Shown here piece after piece: positions 15,628 to 24,309 of a stretch of 64,000 bases of DNA. Position 1 is the first letter of the stretch, and each line of letters starts with the position of its first letter. The translations under genes were made by a program, and so were the position numbers. The notes under the pieces were generated by a model that ran no database searches, was not told the DNA's origin, and saw only the letters and a list, made by a program, of their open reading frames with translations. Source of the stretch: Rossellomorea vietnamensis NBRC 101237 (GTDB lineage Bacteria; Bacillota; Bacilli; Bacillales; Bacillaceae_B); the NCBI RefSeq assembly GCF_001591825.1, contig NZ_BCVQ01000001.1:147722-211721 (forward strand). Direction: 5' to 3'.

Positions 15628-16167
15628 ATGGAAGAGCGGACAAAATCCGAGAAAGACCGGTTGCTTGAGGAAGCCATGACCCAGTACGGAAATGATGTCT
15701 ATTATGTGGTTTATTCCTATGTGAAAGAACATAGCCTGGCCGAGGATCTGACACAGGAGGTCTTCATCAAGTTTTATCAAAAGATGGATACCTTCAGGGA
15801 AGATTCCTCCCTGAAGACATGGATCATCTCTGTTGCCATCAACCATTGCAAGGATTATTTAAGGAGATGGGATACGAGGATGATCAGTATCTCCAATAAG
15901 ATCAACGACATGGTGAAAGGAAAGATGGGGGCACCGGAACAGACCGTGATCAAAAATGAGCAGAATTCAGAGTTAATACAAAAAGTTTTGGGCCTGCCCG
16001 TTAAATACCGGGAAGTCATTTTCCTCTATTATTTTGAGGAAATGAAGCTTGCCGAAATCGGTGCGAGTCTCGACATCAACACGAATACAGTGAAGACCCG
16101 GCTGACAAGAGGCAAGGCTCTGCTCGGTTCCACGATTGAACGAAGTGAGGTGTATAGGAATGGATGA
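15628..16167 (+). CDS. ECF sigma factor
   Basis: A 179-residue sigma-70 family factor with region 2 (VKEHSLAEDLTQEVFIKFYQKM ... SLKTWIISVAINHCKDYLRR; key words DLTQEVF and WIISVAINHCKD) and region 4 (LPVKYREVIFLYYFEEM, then INTNTVKTRLTRGKALL). It would direct RNA polymerase to its regulon when released by the anti-sigma. ATG 15592 lies within the expected initially transcribed bases and has no ribosome site. ATG 15628 follows GCAGGTGA and is preferred. It overlaps the anti-sigma gene by eight bases. Confidence 0.88.
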   Translation: MEERTKSEKDRLLEEAMTQYGNDVYYVVYSYVKEHSLAEDLTQEVFIKFYQKMDTFREDSSLKTWIISVAINHCKDYLRRWDTRMISISNKINDMVKGKMGAPEQTVIKNEQNSELIQKVLGLPVKYREVIFLYYFEEMKLAEIGASLDINTNTVKTRLTRGKALLGSTIERSEVYRNG

Positions 16168-16798
16168 ATTGAAATCATTGCGCGGGTTGATGAAAGAAGA
16201 GACCTTCAAGGGACGTGGTTTTACCAATAAGATGAGAGAGAATATCTTGAATGAAGTCCATTCGAATCAGCCCAAATCGTTTTCTTTCCATAAAAAACCG
16301 ATCCTGGCGCCTATCCTGTCTATGCTATTTTTCGCCGCCTGCCTTTCGATCTTTGTTTACTTCGGCGGAACCCAGCTTGGGATCATTGGGAACAATGCGA
16401 GTGCTCCGTTATATGAAGCAAGTGATCGGCCGGAATCCCTTGGGAAAGAGTTCAAGTTCATCACCAAAGTGCCTTTCAACGTGAAAAATGTCAGCACGGA
16501 AGCGAAGGAAGGTCCATACGGAAACGCACAATTCGTCACTCTCATGGGTCCGGAAAAGCAGACGATCACGATGTCATTTCAACTTCTTGAGCCTGGTTTA
16601 GATCTGACTTTATCTGAAGAACCGGTGAAGGTCGGTACTTCTAAAGGAAGCTATTCTGAAACAGAGGGCCCTTTAAAGATAAGTAGGCTGACATGGATGG
16701 AAGGCGAGGCGATATATGAAATGAAATACATGCCCGCAAGGTCCGGTATCACTCTCACGAAACAAGACATGATACAGATGGCGGAGTCTTTCCGTTAA
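16160..16798 (+). CDS. Anti-sigma factor, single-pass membrane
   Basis: A 212-residue protein with a cytoplasmic N-terminal segment (residues 1-50), one membrane helix (about 50-72, ILSMLFFAACLSIFVYF) and an extracellular domain of about 135 residues. Start ATG 16160 overlaps the sigma stop as ATGGATGA, so the two are coupled. No HxxxCxxC zinc motif is present, unlike ZAS anti-sigmas. The assignment rests on the gene pair and topology. The extracellular domain may sense an envelope signal. Confidence 0.72.
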   Translation: MDELKSLRGLMKEETFKGRGFTNKMRENILNEVHSNQPKSFSFHKKPILAPILSMLFFAACLSIFVYFGGTQLGIIGNNASAPLYEASDRPESLGKEFKFITKVPFNVKNVSTEAKEGPYGNAQFVTLMGPEKQTITMSFQLLEPGLDLTLSEEPVKVGTSKGSYSETEGPLKISRLTWMEGEAIYEMKYMPARSGITLTKQDMIQMAESFR

Positions 16799-16799
16799 G

Positions 16800-16838
16800 G
16801 AAAAAGGATGATGGCTGCCTGCGCCATCATCCTTTTAC
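16800..16838. terminator. Bidirectional terminator
   Basis: AAAAGGATGATGG pairs with CCATCATCCTTTT around a short loop. It serves the anti-sigma gene and the convergent gene at 16841. Confidence 0.75.
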
Positions 16839-16840
16839 TG

Positions 16841-17032
16841 TTAGTCACCGTAGACCACTTTCACGATTTTTCCGCTGCTGTCATATGTGACCCTTTTCCA
16901 CTGACTGCCGCCATTCGCGCTTATATATAAGACAACTGTATAACTGCCCGATGTAGTCCGGGAGGCTACTTTCCAAGTGACGCCACCTTGGCCACCGCCG
17001 TCTTCAATGACTTTCGTTCCGTCATTCATCAT
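16841..17032 (-). CDS. Small Gly/Ser/Thr-rich protein, hypothetical
   Basis: A 63-residue protein with no signal peptide and no membrane segment. It is predicted all-beta: GGVTWKVASRTTSGSYTVVLYI, then GGSQWKRVTYDSSGKIVKVVYG (each listed only in part: TWKVASRTTSGSYTVVLYI). The start follows AAAGGAG by seven bases, and a TATAAT box stands upstream on the minus strand near 17081. I do not recognise a family. Small, Gly-rich beta proteins without export signals in spore formers are sometimes spore-associated, but nothing here proves that. Confidence 0.6.
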   Translation of the reverse strand: MMNDGTKVIEDGGGQGGVTWKVASRTTSGSYTVVLYISANGGSQWKRVTYDSSGKIVKVVYGD

Positions 17033-17235
17033 AGATCAACTCCTTTTGTTAGTGATTACCATTAATACATGACTATTATACTGTAAATCTTCTTGTTGCC
17101 TCTTCTTTTTATACAGGGATGGGATGAGGAAATCGCCGGTATAGATCTGGATAGCTATCGAAATCGACTCGCGATATTAATATTTTAATAAAAGTGTAGA
17201 GAGGATAGGTGAAATAAAGGATATTCGATAAGTTG
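17033..17235. other. Non-coding upstream region
   Basis: This is the 5' region of the minus-strand gene at 16841. It is A/T-rich, with a TATAAT box on the minus strand near 17078-17083. I see no open frame with a ribosome site. Confidence 0.3.
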
Positions 17236-17346
17236 GCATGAATATCGATAATCCCGCACGATAAACCGAATTCTTGCACGATAAATCTGAATCCGGCATG
17301 ATTATGCAGAATCTCGCCTGAAAGTGAGTGAATTCCGCATGATTCA
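17236..17346. repeat. 20-bp-period degenerate tandem array, locus 1
   Basis: Six units begin with GCATGA/GCACGAT/GCCTGAA at 17236, 17256, 17276, 17296, 17316 and 17337 (spacing 20, 20, 20, 20, 21). Each ends in a GAATCCC-like run. The fifth unit reads CTCGCCTGAAAGTGAGTGAA, nearly identical to the last unit of the array at 43958. Units are contiguous, so this is not a CRISPR. Confidence 0.7.
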
Positions 17347-17474
17347 GGGGGGATTGTTTAAAACCTGTTTGTTTGAAATAATTGGTAGTGTGATACACGA
17401 TTGGTTTTCCAAAACGGAATTGCAAAAAGGAAAGATTGTTAGAAAGATTGACTCATTATAGGAGGAATGCCCCG

Positions 17475-17780
17475 ATGTACACTCCCTTTATCCTTTGCAT
17501 ATGCCTGGGACTATTAATTGTATACACAGGTTACTTGATCTGGGTGAAGAAAAAGCTCAACCTCATTGCCGGGTACCAGGAGGATGTCTTTAAAGGTGAT
17601 AAAGAAAAGCTGGCGAAAATATTCGGTCTCTATACAATAGTGGTCGGCATTATGACAATGATCCTTCCTTTTGCCCTTGAATATGTCGGTCTCTATACGG
17701 GAACGGTGTTTGGGATTGTGATAGGAGTGGGTGCCGTCGCCCTCAGTGTGTATGTGATGGGGAATCAGATGAGATCATGA
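17475..17780 (+). CDS. DUF3784 membrane protein
   Basis: A 101-residue protein with three membrane segments (about 2-20, 48-68, 74-95) and the family loop KKLNLIAGYQEDVFKGDKEKLAKIFG. The frame opens at 17436, but ATG 17475 follows TAGGAGGA. DUF3784 proteins are common in Firmicutes and have no known role. It is first of a series of four small membrane-protein genes that run to 19009. Confidence 0.75.
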   Translation: MYTPFILCICLGLLIVYTGYLIWVKKKLNLIAGYQEDVFKGDKEKLAKIFGLYTIVVGIMTMILPFALEYVGLYTGTVFGIVIGVGAVALSVYVMGNQMRS

Positions 17781-17831
17781 GGGGAAATTCCAATCCGACC
17801 CAGAAAACAAAAGAAAAGGAAGTGAATCTTC

Positions 17832-18026
17832 TTGAGCACCGATCAATCCTCCGAACAGGCCAAATGGATTGCGAAATACGGAAGTCTGGTTATTGCCTTC
17901 TGCAATTTGATAACGTGCATAACAAGCTGGGGAGAGAATTGGATTCTTACTGTTCTTTTAGGAATGGGCGTATTGGTTTGTGGAACGATAGGTATTTTTG
18001 ACCTTAAGCGCCATATGAAAGGATAG
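17832..18026 (+). CDS. Small two-segment membrane protein
   Basis: A 64-residue protein with membrane segments at about 15-33 and 36-55 and short charged ends (DLKRHMKG at the C-terminus). TTG 17832 follows AAGGAAGTGA by eight bases. It is unrecognised, but may form an operon with the upstream DUF3784 gene. Confidence 0.5.
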   Translation: MSTDQSSEQAKWIAKYGSLVIAFCNLITCITSWGENWILTVLLGMGVLVCGTIGIFDLKRHMKG

Positions 18027-18130
18027 TTGTTCCCTGGATTACCAGGGTTAATGATTAGTGAGACAGTAGAATCTGTTTCTTCCTACCACTACGTTTGGTA
18101 CATAAATGATTGAAAAAGGAAGTTAAAAAC

Positions 18131-18784
18131 ATGATTAAAAATAAAAATTATCTCATCGCTTCGGGCATAATCCTGATTCTTTGTATGTCATTCTATTTCC
18201 CGTTTCCGAATGCCCCAATGGTTTACAAGCGGATGGCGTTCATGTCTTTTCCTATCCAAGATCAAGATGGATACAATGTGCTGGCAATCATCGGTTCTTT
18301 CCTATTTATCTTTGCAATCGTTTTACTTGTAAAAGGTCTTTCCAACTATCACATCCGCACTGTGGTGATCGTTGCAATTGTTTATTCTTTATTACCATTT
18401 GGACTTATAAAGGTTTATCAGGAAACCGTAGCGGATGGAATTAATGCCATTTCGTACAATGGGAAGGGTACCTGTGACTTTGAGAAGATAGAGGAAGAAG
18501 AATTTACAGGGGAATGTAACTTGCTTATCTCCAATCATAGCGGGGAGCCAGTGACCTTTGACATTGAATTCCTGGATACGTTCTTTCCAGGATCCGAGAC
18601 GAGATTCACCTCTCTCATGAATGAAAACGGTCCCTACACCGTCACCATTGAGGCGAATCGTAAAAAATCAGTCAGTCTGAAGGAGGTTCTTGACTTATCG
18701 GATATTCCCAATCATGTAGATGGAGGCAGCTCGACGGAGGTCCATTTTAAAATCGAAGATGGGGGCAAAGAAAGGATTATGTAG
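18131..18784 (+). CDS. Membrane protein with extracytoplasmic beta domain
   Basis: A 217-residue protein with three membrane segments (about 5-24, 48-68, 74-94) followed by an extracellular domain of about 115 residues. That domain has two Cys (GTCDFEKI and GECNLLIS) that could form a disulfide and a beta-rich pattern (EPVTFDIEFLDTFFPG). ATG 18131 follows AAAAAGGAAG; the frame upstream to 18110 has no site. Function unknown. The domain looks like an immunoglobulin-like or FxLYD-type fold, which I cannot confirm. Confidence 0.6.
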   Translation: MIKNKNYLIASGIILILCMSFYFPFPNAPMVYKRMAFMSFPIQDQDGYNVLAIIGSFLFIFAIVLLVKGLSNYHIRTVVIVAIVYSLLPFGLIKVYQETVADGINAISYNGKGTCDFEKIEEEEFTGECNLLISNHSGEPVTFDIEFLDTFFPGSETRFTSLMNENGPYTVTIEANRKKSVSLKEVLDLSDIPNHVDGGSSTEVHFKIEDGGKERIM

Positions 18785-18835
18785 TGAGCATTGGTTTTAA
18801 TGTACTATAAAGGGTACCATTTGGAGGGAGAAACA

Positions 18836-19009
18836 TTGACACTGATTGTATTGATCATGGGATTAATCGTGTACTTTATCGGAAGCACGAAGAAGAATCT
18901 CACCATTAAAGGAATGGGCATTGGCTTTATTCTTGCACTATGCTTTTTAAAGATTCCTAACTTCATTGAAGGATTTATTCAAGGAGTAACGAAGGGTTTC
19001 ATGGGTTGA
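18836..19009 (+). CDS. Small membrane protein
   Basis: A 57-residue, two-segment protein. TTG 18836 is placed six bases after GGAGGGAG, which decides the start over the earlier GTG/ATG codons of the open frame. The middle loop is basic (STKKNLTIKG). Unknown function; close to the preceding gene and possibly in its operon. Confidence 0.5.
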   Translation: MTLIVLIMGLIVYFIGSTKKNLTIKGMGIGFILALCFLKIPNFIEGFIQGVTKGFMG

Positions 19010-19058
19010 ACATAAAACAGAAAGATCGACAGTACAGCATCTTAAGGAGAGTAGCAGC

Positions 19059-19613
19059 ATGGAAACACACCTCTTGGAATGGTTCAACACATTAGGCATC
19101 TATGCCATCGCATTAAGTATTTTACTAAACATCATCATTAGTGTTCTAGGTGTCCTACCGAGCGTCGTGATCACGGCTGCGAATATTACTTTTTTCGGAT
19201 TTGAAAAAGGATTGGCTGTTTCAATCGCAGGAGAAGCGCTGGGAGCAATCGTCAGTTTTTATTTATATCGCAAGGGTATCAAGAAATTATTTCAACATAA
19301 GGAGATAAACAACGGGTTGTTGACACGATTACAGAATTCGAAGGGGGTTGAAGCTTTTTGCCTGATCATTGCCCTCAGGATCTTTCCTTTTATTCCATCG
19401 GGTCTGGTAACATTGGCTGCTGCCATCAGTAAAGTCGGGATCATTAACTATTCTATAGCGAGCACGATTGGAAAAATGCCGGCTCTCGTCATTGAAGCCT
19501 ATTCGATTCAGCAGGTGCTGGTGTGGAACTGGAAAGGGAAACTCATTTTGAGTGTGTTTTTACTTTTCATCATTTGGCTTGTGTTGAGCAGGAAGAACTC
19601 AGCAAAGGAGTGA
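19059..19613 (+). CDS. VTT-domain (TVP38/DedA-like) membrane protein
   Basis: A 184-residue protein with five or six membrane segments and the VTT features: GEALGAIVSFYLYRKG in the re-entrant region and ALRIFPFIPSGLVTLAAAISKV, including the conserved Arg-x-Phe-Pro. The VTT/SNARE-associated family includes B. subtilis YtxB/YqeD-type proteins and, in eukaryotes, lipid scramblases. Transport or lipid movement is possible. The ribosome site is TAAGGAGAG. Confidence 0.72.
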   Translation: METHLLEWFNTLGIYAIALSILLNIIISVLGVLPSVVITAANITFFGFEKGLAVSIAGEALGAIVSFYLYRKGIKKLFQHKEINNGLLTRLQNSKGVEAFCLIIALRIFPFIPSGLVTLAAAISKVGIINYSIASTIGKMPALVIEAYSIQQVLVWNWKGKLILSVFLLFIIWLVLSRKNSAKE

Positions 19614-19904
19614 ACAGATTGAAAATCACCAAACGAAGTCTGATATGACTCATTCTAAATGTATTTTGTTACCTCATGTGTGTAAGGGTGGCCCTTTTTA
19701 TCACAATCTATTTTTAAGGGAGGCAAGAAATCCATCGTCCGGGAATGATTCTTCTTTTGATCGTCACCATGAACGACAGTTATACCATTTGGAAATGGAT
19801 GAAAGAAGGAAGGCTGTAGGTGTAACGGTACAAGGCTTCGATCGGCCACTTGAGACCGATTAGGTAAAAACCTCAATTTCCTCCGAACTTCCTATAATAT
19901 GCGA
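19614..19904. other. No supported gene
   Basis: An open frame at 19645-19863 lacks a ribosome site, and its translation has no recognisable order. A second short frame near 19738 stops early. The region may be decayed coding sequence. A TATAAT box lies at about 19893-19898. Confidence 0.35.
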
Positions 19905-19931
19905 ACGAACCATTTGAGTGCGCATAAACTA
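19905..19931 (+). promoter_or_regulatory. Sigma-K-type promoter
   Basis: AC (19905-19906), 16 bases, CATAAACTA (19923-19931). This fits the mother-cell sigma-K consensus AC-N16/17-CATANNNTA exactly. It lies 35 bases before the start of the Cys-rich repeat protein and implies late mother-cell expression. Confidence 0.65.
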
Positions 19932-19965
19932 TCCTGATAGCTTATAGGAAGGAAGGTCATGTAAT

Positions 19966-22041
19966 GTGAAGAAGAAAAATAAAAAAGACACCCTTTCGTG
20001 TCGAATTCAGCTTCCTCCACAAGGATGTCCGGATTTATTCCCACCTAACATTTGTATTAATCCTGTCATCCAGTTGGAGGAATTGGGTGTCATCAGCTGC
20101 GAGGCGACCATCAGGGGGAGGGTGTTGTGTGATAATGCACCGGTAGAAGGAGTGCAAGTTACTCTGACCTCAAGCTTTCCGGAACTGATGTTCAGTGATC
20201 CGACCCCGGTCACAGACAGGCGGGGGATTTTTACGACGACGGTTACGGTCCCCCGGGGAACACCGATTACAGCTGATGTACGGATTACTGCAACAGCCAC
20301 CGTATCGGATCAGACCATCAGTGACTCGATTACCGTAAGGGCGGGATGTGTACGGTGTGATAATCCAGTCCTCACCCTGAATCCAATCGAGGGTCCGGTC
20401 GGATGTCAAGGGACTCAAATATCAGGACGATTGCTCTGCGATGGGCTGCCCGTTCCAAATGCAGCCGTGTCGTTTACGATCGGTAATGATTCCACCAAGG
20501 TGACAATCGCTCCAAACCCCGCCATCACGAATGCAGACGGGACATTTACCGCCACGCTGGTACCGTTCCTTGGAATCGATGCAACGATCACGGTGACGGC
20601 AAATGCCATTGTCGGAGGACATCCAGTCACTTCTGAAACACAGTCGGTAACAGTAGTATGTCTGCCTTGTCAAAATCCTGTCATCATCCTCGATGACCTG
20701 GATCCCGTCGTTTGTGACGGTGTCGTGACCGGACGCGTCCTGTGCGATGGCAGGCCGGTACCGGGAGTGCAAGTGAGATTAAGCAGTCCTCTCCTAGTTT
20801 TTGCTTCACCGACAGTCACTACCAATGGCAATGGAGAATTTTCAGGCAGATTCAGTGTACCACCGGGCACTTCCGAACAGGTGACGACTTATACAGCAAG
20901 AGCAGAAGTAAACGGGATTTCAGTGTCTGAAACCAATTCCGTCGAAGTCAGCTGTCCACCGTGTCAGAACCCGATCATCCAACTAGATAACGCGGGTCCG
21001 ATCAGTTGCAGCGGCCCTGTTACTGGCCGTGTCTTATGCGATGGTGCCCCTGTCCCCGGCGTGCAGGTGACATTAAGCAGTCCGCTTCTATCCTTCCAGC
21101 CCTCTGTTGTAACTACCAATATTAACGGAGAATTTTCCAGTACCGCATCTGTCCCATTCCCGACCCAAATCACAACAGGCGTTCCTTATACGGCAAGTGC
21201 AACGGTAAACGGCATCCCTGTATCGAATACTAACTTTCTGCGTGCAGGATGTGTTGACTGTCCAAATCCGGCTATGAATCTGATTGTGCCTCCATCGATC
21301 CAATGTGATGGCACGCTTATGGGAAGAGTGGTCTGCAATGGCACAACACCAATTCCAAATGTACCGGTCTTCTTCGACATCGTGCAGTCACATACCAACG
21401 TATTTATCAATCCAGATCCGGCGATTACTGGAGCCGATGGTCGATATACGGCGACGATCATGGGTGTTGCGGGGACTATGGAAACCGTTACCGTGACAGC
21501 CAGAGCGACCGTTGGGGGGATTCCGATCAGTGCAGGGCCGTTCAGCGTCCGAATTAATTGTCCTCCTCCGCCGGCATGTCCGTGTAAATTCAAGCTCGAT
21601 ACTCAAGGGGGAGCACAGCCTGGAGCCCAAATCAGGGTGACCCGCTATGATAATAACGTCACGAATTATACCGGAACGCTGAACGTGACCATCAACGAAT
21701 GCGGTGCTTCCAAGAATGGTCCTTGTAATCCGGCAGTGGATAACTTCAACTTTGTCTTCAATGCAGGTAACGGGGATAACTTCCAATTCACACAAGGTCG
21801 AAGAACCATGATTTCCTGCGAAAATAATTTCACAGTGGCGATCGTAGAAGGAATGATCAATGGTAAGATCAATAACGGTCCTTCCCGGACATTTGATGCT
21901 CGGATAAGGGCGACCCTCAATAATGTCACAGGTGAGATCACCTATGAGATCTTTGCAACGGATAATACGACGACCACCTTCGAGACCATCGTTCCATTTA
22001 CAGCAGCCGGAAGTCCACAGTCGTTTATAACGGGTTGCTAA
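19966..22041 (+). CDS. Cys-rich Ig-like repeat protein, likely spore surface
   Basis: A 691-residue protein with no signal peptide. Five tandem domains (about 1-128, 129-232, 233-330, 331-429, 430-532) each carry CxxCxNP-like openings, a GRVLCDGxPVPGVQV core, TNxxGxF and a closing Cys, as in Big-1/bacterial Ig or carboxypeptidase-regulatory-like folds. Domains 3 and 4 are near-identical. A Pro hinge with CPCKF leads to a unique C-terminal domain (533-691) ending in GC. GTG start after AGGAAGGAAGGT. A sigma-K promoter precedes it. No export signal plus many Cys plus sigma-K fits a coat or exosporium protein cross-linked around the spore. Localisation is inference. Confidence 0.75.
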   Translation: MKKKNKKDTLSCRIQLPPQGCPDLFPPNICINPVIQLEELGVISCEATIRGRVLCDNAPVEGVQVTLTSSFPELMFSDPTPVTDRRGIFTTTVTVPRGTPITADVRITATATVSDQTISDSITVRAGCVRCDNPVLTLNPIEGPVGCQGTQISGRLLCDGLPVPNAAVSFTIGNDSTKVTIAPNPAITNADGTFTATLVPFLGIDATITVTANAIVGGHPVTSETQSVTVVCLPCQNPVIILDDLDPVVCDGVVTGRVLCDGRPVPGVQVRLSSPLLVFASPTVTTNGNGEFSGRFSVPPGTSEQVTTYTARAEVNGISVSETNSVEVSCPPCQNPIIQLDNAGPISCSGPVTGRVLCDGAPVPGVQVTLSSPLLSFQPSVVTTNINGEFSSTASVPFPTQITTGVPYTASATVNGIPVSNTNFLRAGCVDCPNPAMNLIVPPSIQCDGTLMGRVVCNGTTPIPNVPVFFDIVQSHTNVFINPDPAITGADGRYTATIMGVAGTMETVTVTARATVGGIPISAGPFSVRINCPPPPACPCKFKLDTQGGAQPGAQIRVTRYDNNVTNYTGTLNVTINECGASKNGPCNPAVDNFNFVFNAGNGDNFQFTQGRRTMISCENNFTVAIVEGMINGKINNGPSRTFDARIRATLNNVTGEITYEIFATDNTTTTFETIVPFTAAGSPQSFITGC

Positions 22042-22060
22042 AAACTTTAATAAAAATCGA

Positions 22061-22094
22061 AAAAGCAGCGGGATGATTCTCGTTGCTTTTTTTA
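22061..22094 (+). terminator. Terminator after the Ig-repeat gene
   Basis: AAGCAGCGGGA pairs with TCTCGTTGCTT around a short loop, followed by seven T. Confidence 0.7.
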
Positions 22095-22204
22095 TTCGCA
22101 AAAAAGAATCTCACTATTGATTCTTAAGTAACGGTAGAATAGTTCTATATGGTGAAATTTGTCGTCATTTAGCAAATGGTGGAGAAGTCAGAGGAGAGAA
22201 GCGG

Positions 22205-23911
22205 ATGAAAAAAATGAATTTCAGGAACTTAAAAATTGGCAAAAAGTATGGATTGACCTTAACATTCGTGTTTATTTTATTTGGGATAGCGACTGTTATC
22301 GTCACAGGTTTATTGTATAAAGTGGGAAATGATGTGAAAGATCTGCAAAGAAGAAGCGACCTGGCCATTGATATGACGGAGATGGGATCGATCACGAGAT
22401 CAAAGAGCATTCGCATCACGCAATACATAGAAGAAGGGAATTCCCAATATGTAGATGAGTTCACCGAACGAAGAGAGAAGTTCAATACGTTTGAAGCAGA
22501 CGTCAGATCGAAACTTCATTCCAAAGAAGATATGACCCTTTTTAATCAGGTCATCCAATTGGATAAAGCGATGAATGACTTATTCATCGATGGCGTGGTT
22601 CCCGCAGCGGAAAGTGGAAATCAGGAAGAAGCGAGAAGACTTGCCAAGCAGGCAGATGTCATTCGGAGTAATACAGTGGATGTGTTGTATGAACTGAGGG
22701 ATAACGTGAATGAACAGCGGGCTGATGCCGTGACGATGGTGAACACGAACCAGGCGAAGACGTTCTATACCCTGGTCCTGTCTATGCTTGTCGCGATGAT
22801 CATAGGTGGAATGAGCGTATTCTTCATCAGCCGCCGTGTGACGAAGAATCTGACCAGGGTCGTGGAAATGAGTAATGAAATGGCCGGTGGCAACCTGACT
22901 ATCGAACCTGTCGACTATGATGGGAAAGATGAGATTGGACAATTGGCAAGTGCCGTCAATGCGATGGGGAAAAGCTTGAGGACGATGATGACGCATATCA
23001 TCGATATCTCTGAAACCTTAAGCAGTCAAAGTGAAGAGCTGACTCAATCAGCCGAAGAAGTAAAAGCAGGTTCAGAGCAGGTGGCAAGTACGATGGAAGA
23101 GCTTGCCCTCGGATCTGAAACCCAGGCCCATAATGCTTCCACCCTCTCCGGAAAAATGGAGAGTTTCTCTGAACAGATGGAAGAAGCCAATACGAATGGG
23201 GAAGAAGTGGTCGTTTCCTCTACGGAGGTTTTATCCAAAACAGGAGAAGGAAAACAACTGATGACCCAGTCTGTGAAACAGATGTCGGTGATTGACGCGA
23301 TTGTTCAGGACGCTGTGTCCAAGGTGCAGGGACTTGATCACCAAACCAAGGAAGTGACGAAGCTTGTTTCCATCATCAAAGATGTGGCGGAGCAAACGAA
23401 TCTTCTTGCCTTGAATGCGGCGATAGAAGCGGCCCGTGCAGGGGAAGATGGAAGAGGATTCGCCGTTGTGGCAGAAGAAGTGAGGAAGCTTGCCGAGCAG
23501 GTGTCGAGATCAGTGGAAGATATCACCCATATCGTCGGTGGCATCCAAAAAGAGTCCGCCGATGTCGCAGAGTCACTACAAGAAGGATATAAAGAAGTGG
23601 AAAAAGGGACCCTCCAGATCAAAACCACAGGAGAAACCTTTGAAGCCATCAACCATCAGGTGAATGGGATGGCGGATCGAATTCAAACGGTCACAGCAAA
23701 TCTTGCCAACATGTCGGCGGGCACCCAGGAAATGATGGCGAGCATCCAGGAAATTGCCTCTCTTTCCGAAGAAGCAGCCGCCGGAGTCGAACAAACTTCC
23801 GCCTCGACCCAGCAAACAAGCAGCTCGATGGAAGAAGTGGCAGGAAGCTCGGAACAATTGGCGAAACTTGCTCAGGAATTAACTGGCCTCGTACGGAAGT
23901 TTCAAGTATAA
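22205..23911 (+). CDS. Methyl-accepting chemotaxis protein
   Basis: A 568-residue chemoreceptor. TM1 is at about 13-35. A 4HB_MCP-type extracellular four-helix sensor spans about 36-185, TM2 about 187-209, HAMP 210-263, and the cytoplasmic signalling coiled coil runs to 560. The hairpin tip is [19 protein letters not shown], with [17 protein letters not shown] following. Gln/Glu-rich methylation helices flank it. It signals through CheW/CheA, which are not in this window. The ligand is unknown. Ribosome site AGAGGAGAGAAG. Confidence 0.92.
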   Translation: MKKMNFRNLKIGKKYGLTLTFVFILFGIATVIVTGLLYKVGNDVKDLQRRSDLAIDMTEMGSITRSKSIRITQYIEEGNSQYVDEFTERREKFNTFEADVRSKLHSKEDMTLFNQVIQLDKAMNDLFIDGVVPAAESGNQEEARRLAKQADVIRSNTVDVLYELRDNVNEQRADAVTMVNTNQAKTFYTLVLSMLVAMIIGGMSVFFISRRVTKNLTRVVEMSNEMAGGNLTIEPVDYDGKDEIGQLASAVNAMGKSLRTMMTHIIDISETLSSQSEELTQSAEEVKAGSEQVASTMEELALGSETQAHNASTLSGKMESFSEQMEEANTNGEEVVVSSTEVLSKTGEGKQLMTQSVKQMSVIDAIVQDAVSKVQGLDHQTKEVTKLVSIIKDVAEQTNLLALNAAIEAARAGEDGRGFAVVAEEVRKLAEQVSRSVEDITHIVGGIQKESADVAESLQEGYKEVEKGTLQIKTTGETFEAINHQVNGMADRIQTVTANLANMSAGTQEMMASIQEIASLSEEAAAGVEQTSASTQQTSSSMEEVAGSSEQLAKLAQELTGLVRKFQV

Positions 23912-23933
23912 AAGATTGATAGTGAAAGCCACA

Positions 23934-23966
23934 GAGGATGGATCCTCTGTGGCTTCATTTTTTTCG
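23934..23966 (+). terminator. Terminator after the chemoreceptor gene
   Basis: AAGCCACAGAGGAT pairs with ATCCTCTGTGGCTT around two bases, followed by a T run. Confidence 0.8.
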
Positions 23967-24047
23967 TATTCAGCACCACAAAGATCTCAAAAAAGTGATA
24001 AAATGGAAACGGATCCCATAACGCGGCACGCTGAAAGGAGTCTCTTC

Positions 24048-24245
24048 ATGTTTAAAAAAAGCATTCGATTACCACTGATCTATTTTGTCGTTAGGGTGTT
24101 ATATCAATTCATCAAAAACGAAGAGATCAGGTGGATAGAAAATATCAGTATCAGCTTCGGTATATTCTTATTTGTGTGGTTGTTTCATTGGGCAGATAAG
24201 CCTTATAATTGGAAAAAAGACAACGTTCAGGGGAAAGGCAAGTAG
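24048..24245 (+). CDS. Small membrane protein
   Basis: A 65-residue protein with two hydrophobic segments (about 7-22 and 32-48) and a basic tail (KPYNWKKDN). ATG 24048 follows GAAAGGAG by seven bases, although the frame opens at 23916. It is unrecognised. Confidence 0.5.
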   Translation: MFKKSIRLPLIYFVVRVLYQFIKNEEIRWIENISISFGIFLFVWLFHWADKPYNWKKDNVQGKGK

Positions 24246-24309
24246 AAACGAAAGGCGGAGAAAAAATGTGTGGGGCAGGGTGAACGAGAGGGATTCATGC
24301 TTCAACATG

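Noticed and set aside
17236..17346. Possible CRISPR array
   Set aside because: The units are contiguous 20-mers with drift along their whole length. There are no conserved repeats separated by unique spacers and no cas genes.
19645..19863. 72-codon plus-strand frame after the VTT gene
   Set aside because: No ribosome site, no recognisable fold, and it ends before the sigma-K promoter. Treated as non-coding or decayed sequence.
21388..22101. 237-codon minus-strand frame inside the Ig-repeat gene
   Set aside because: It is a shadow of a strongly supported gene with conserved repeats, and its start has no ribosome site.
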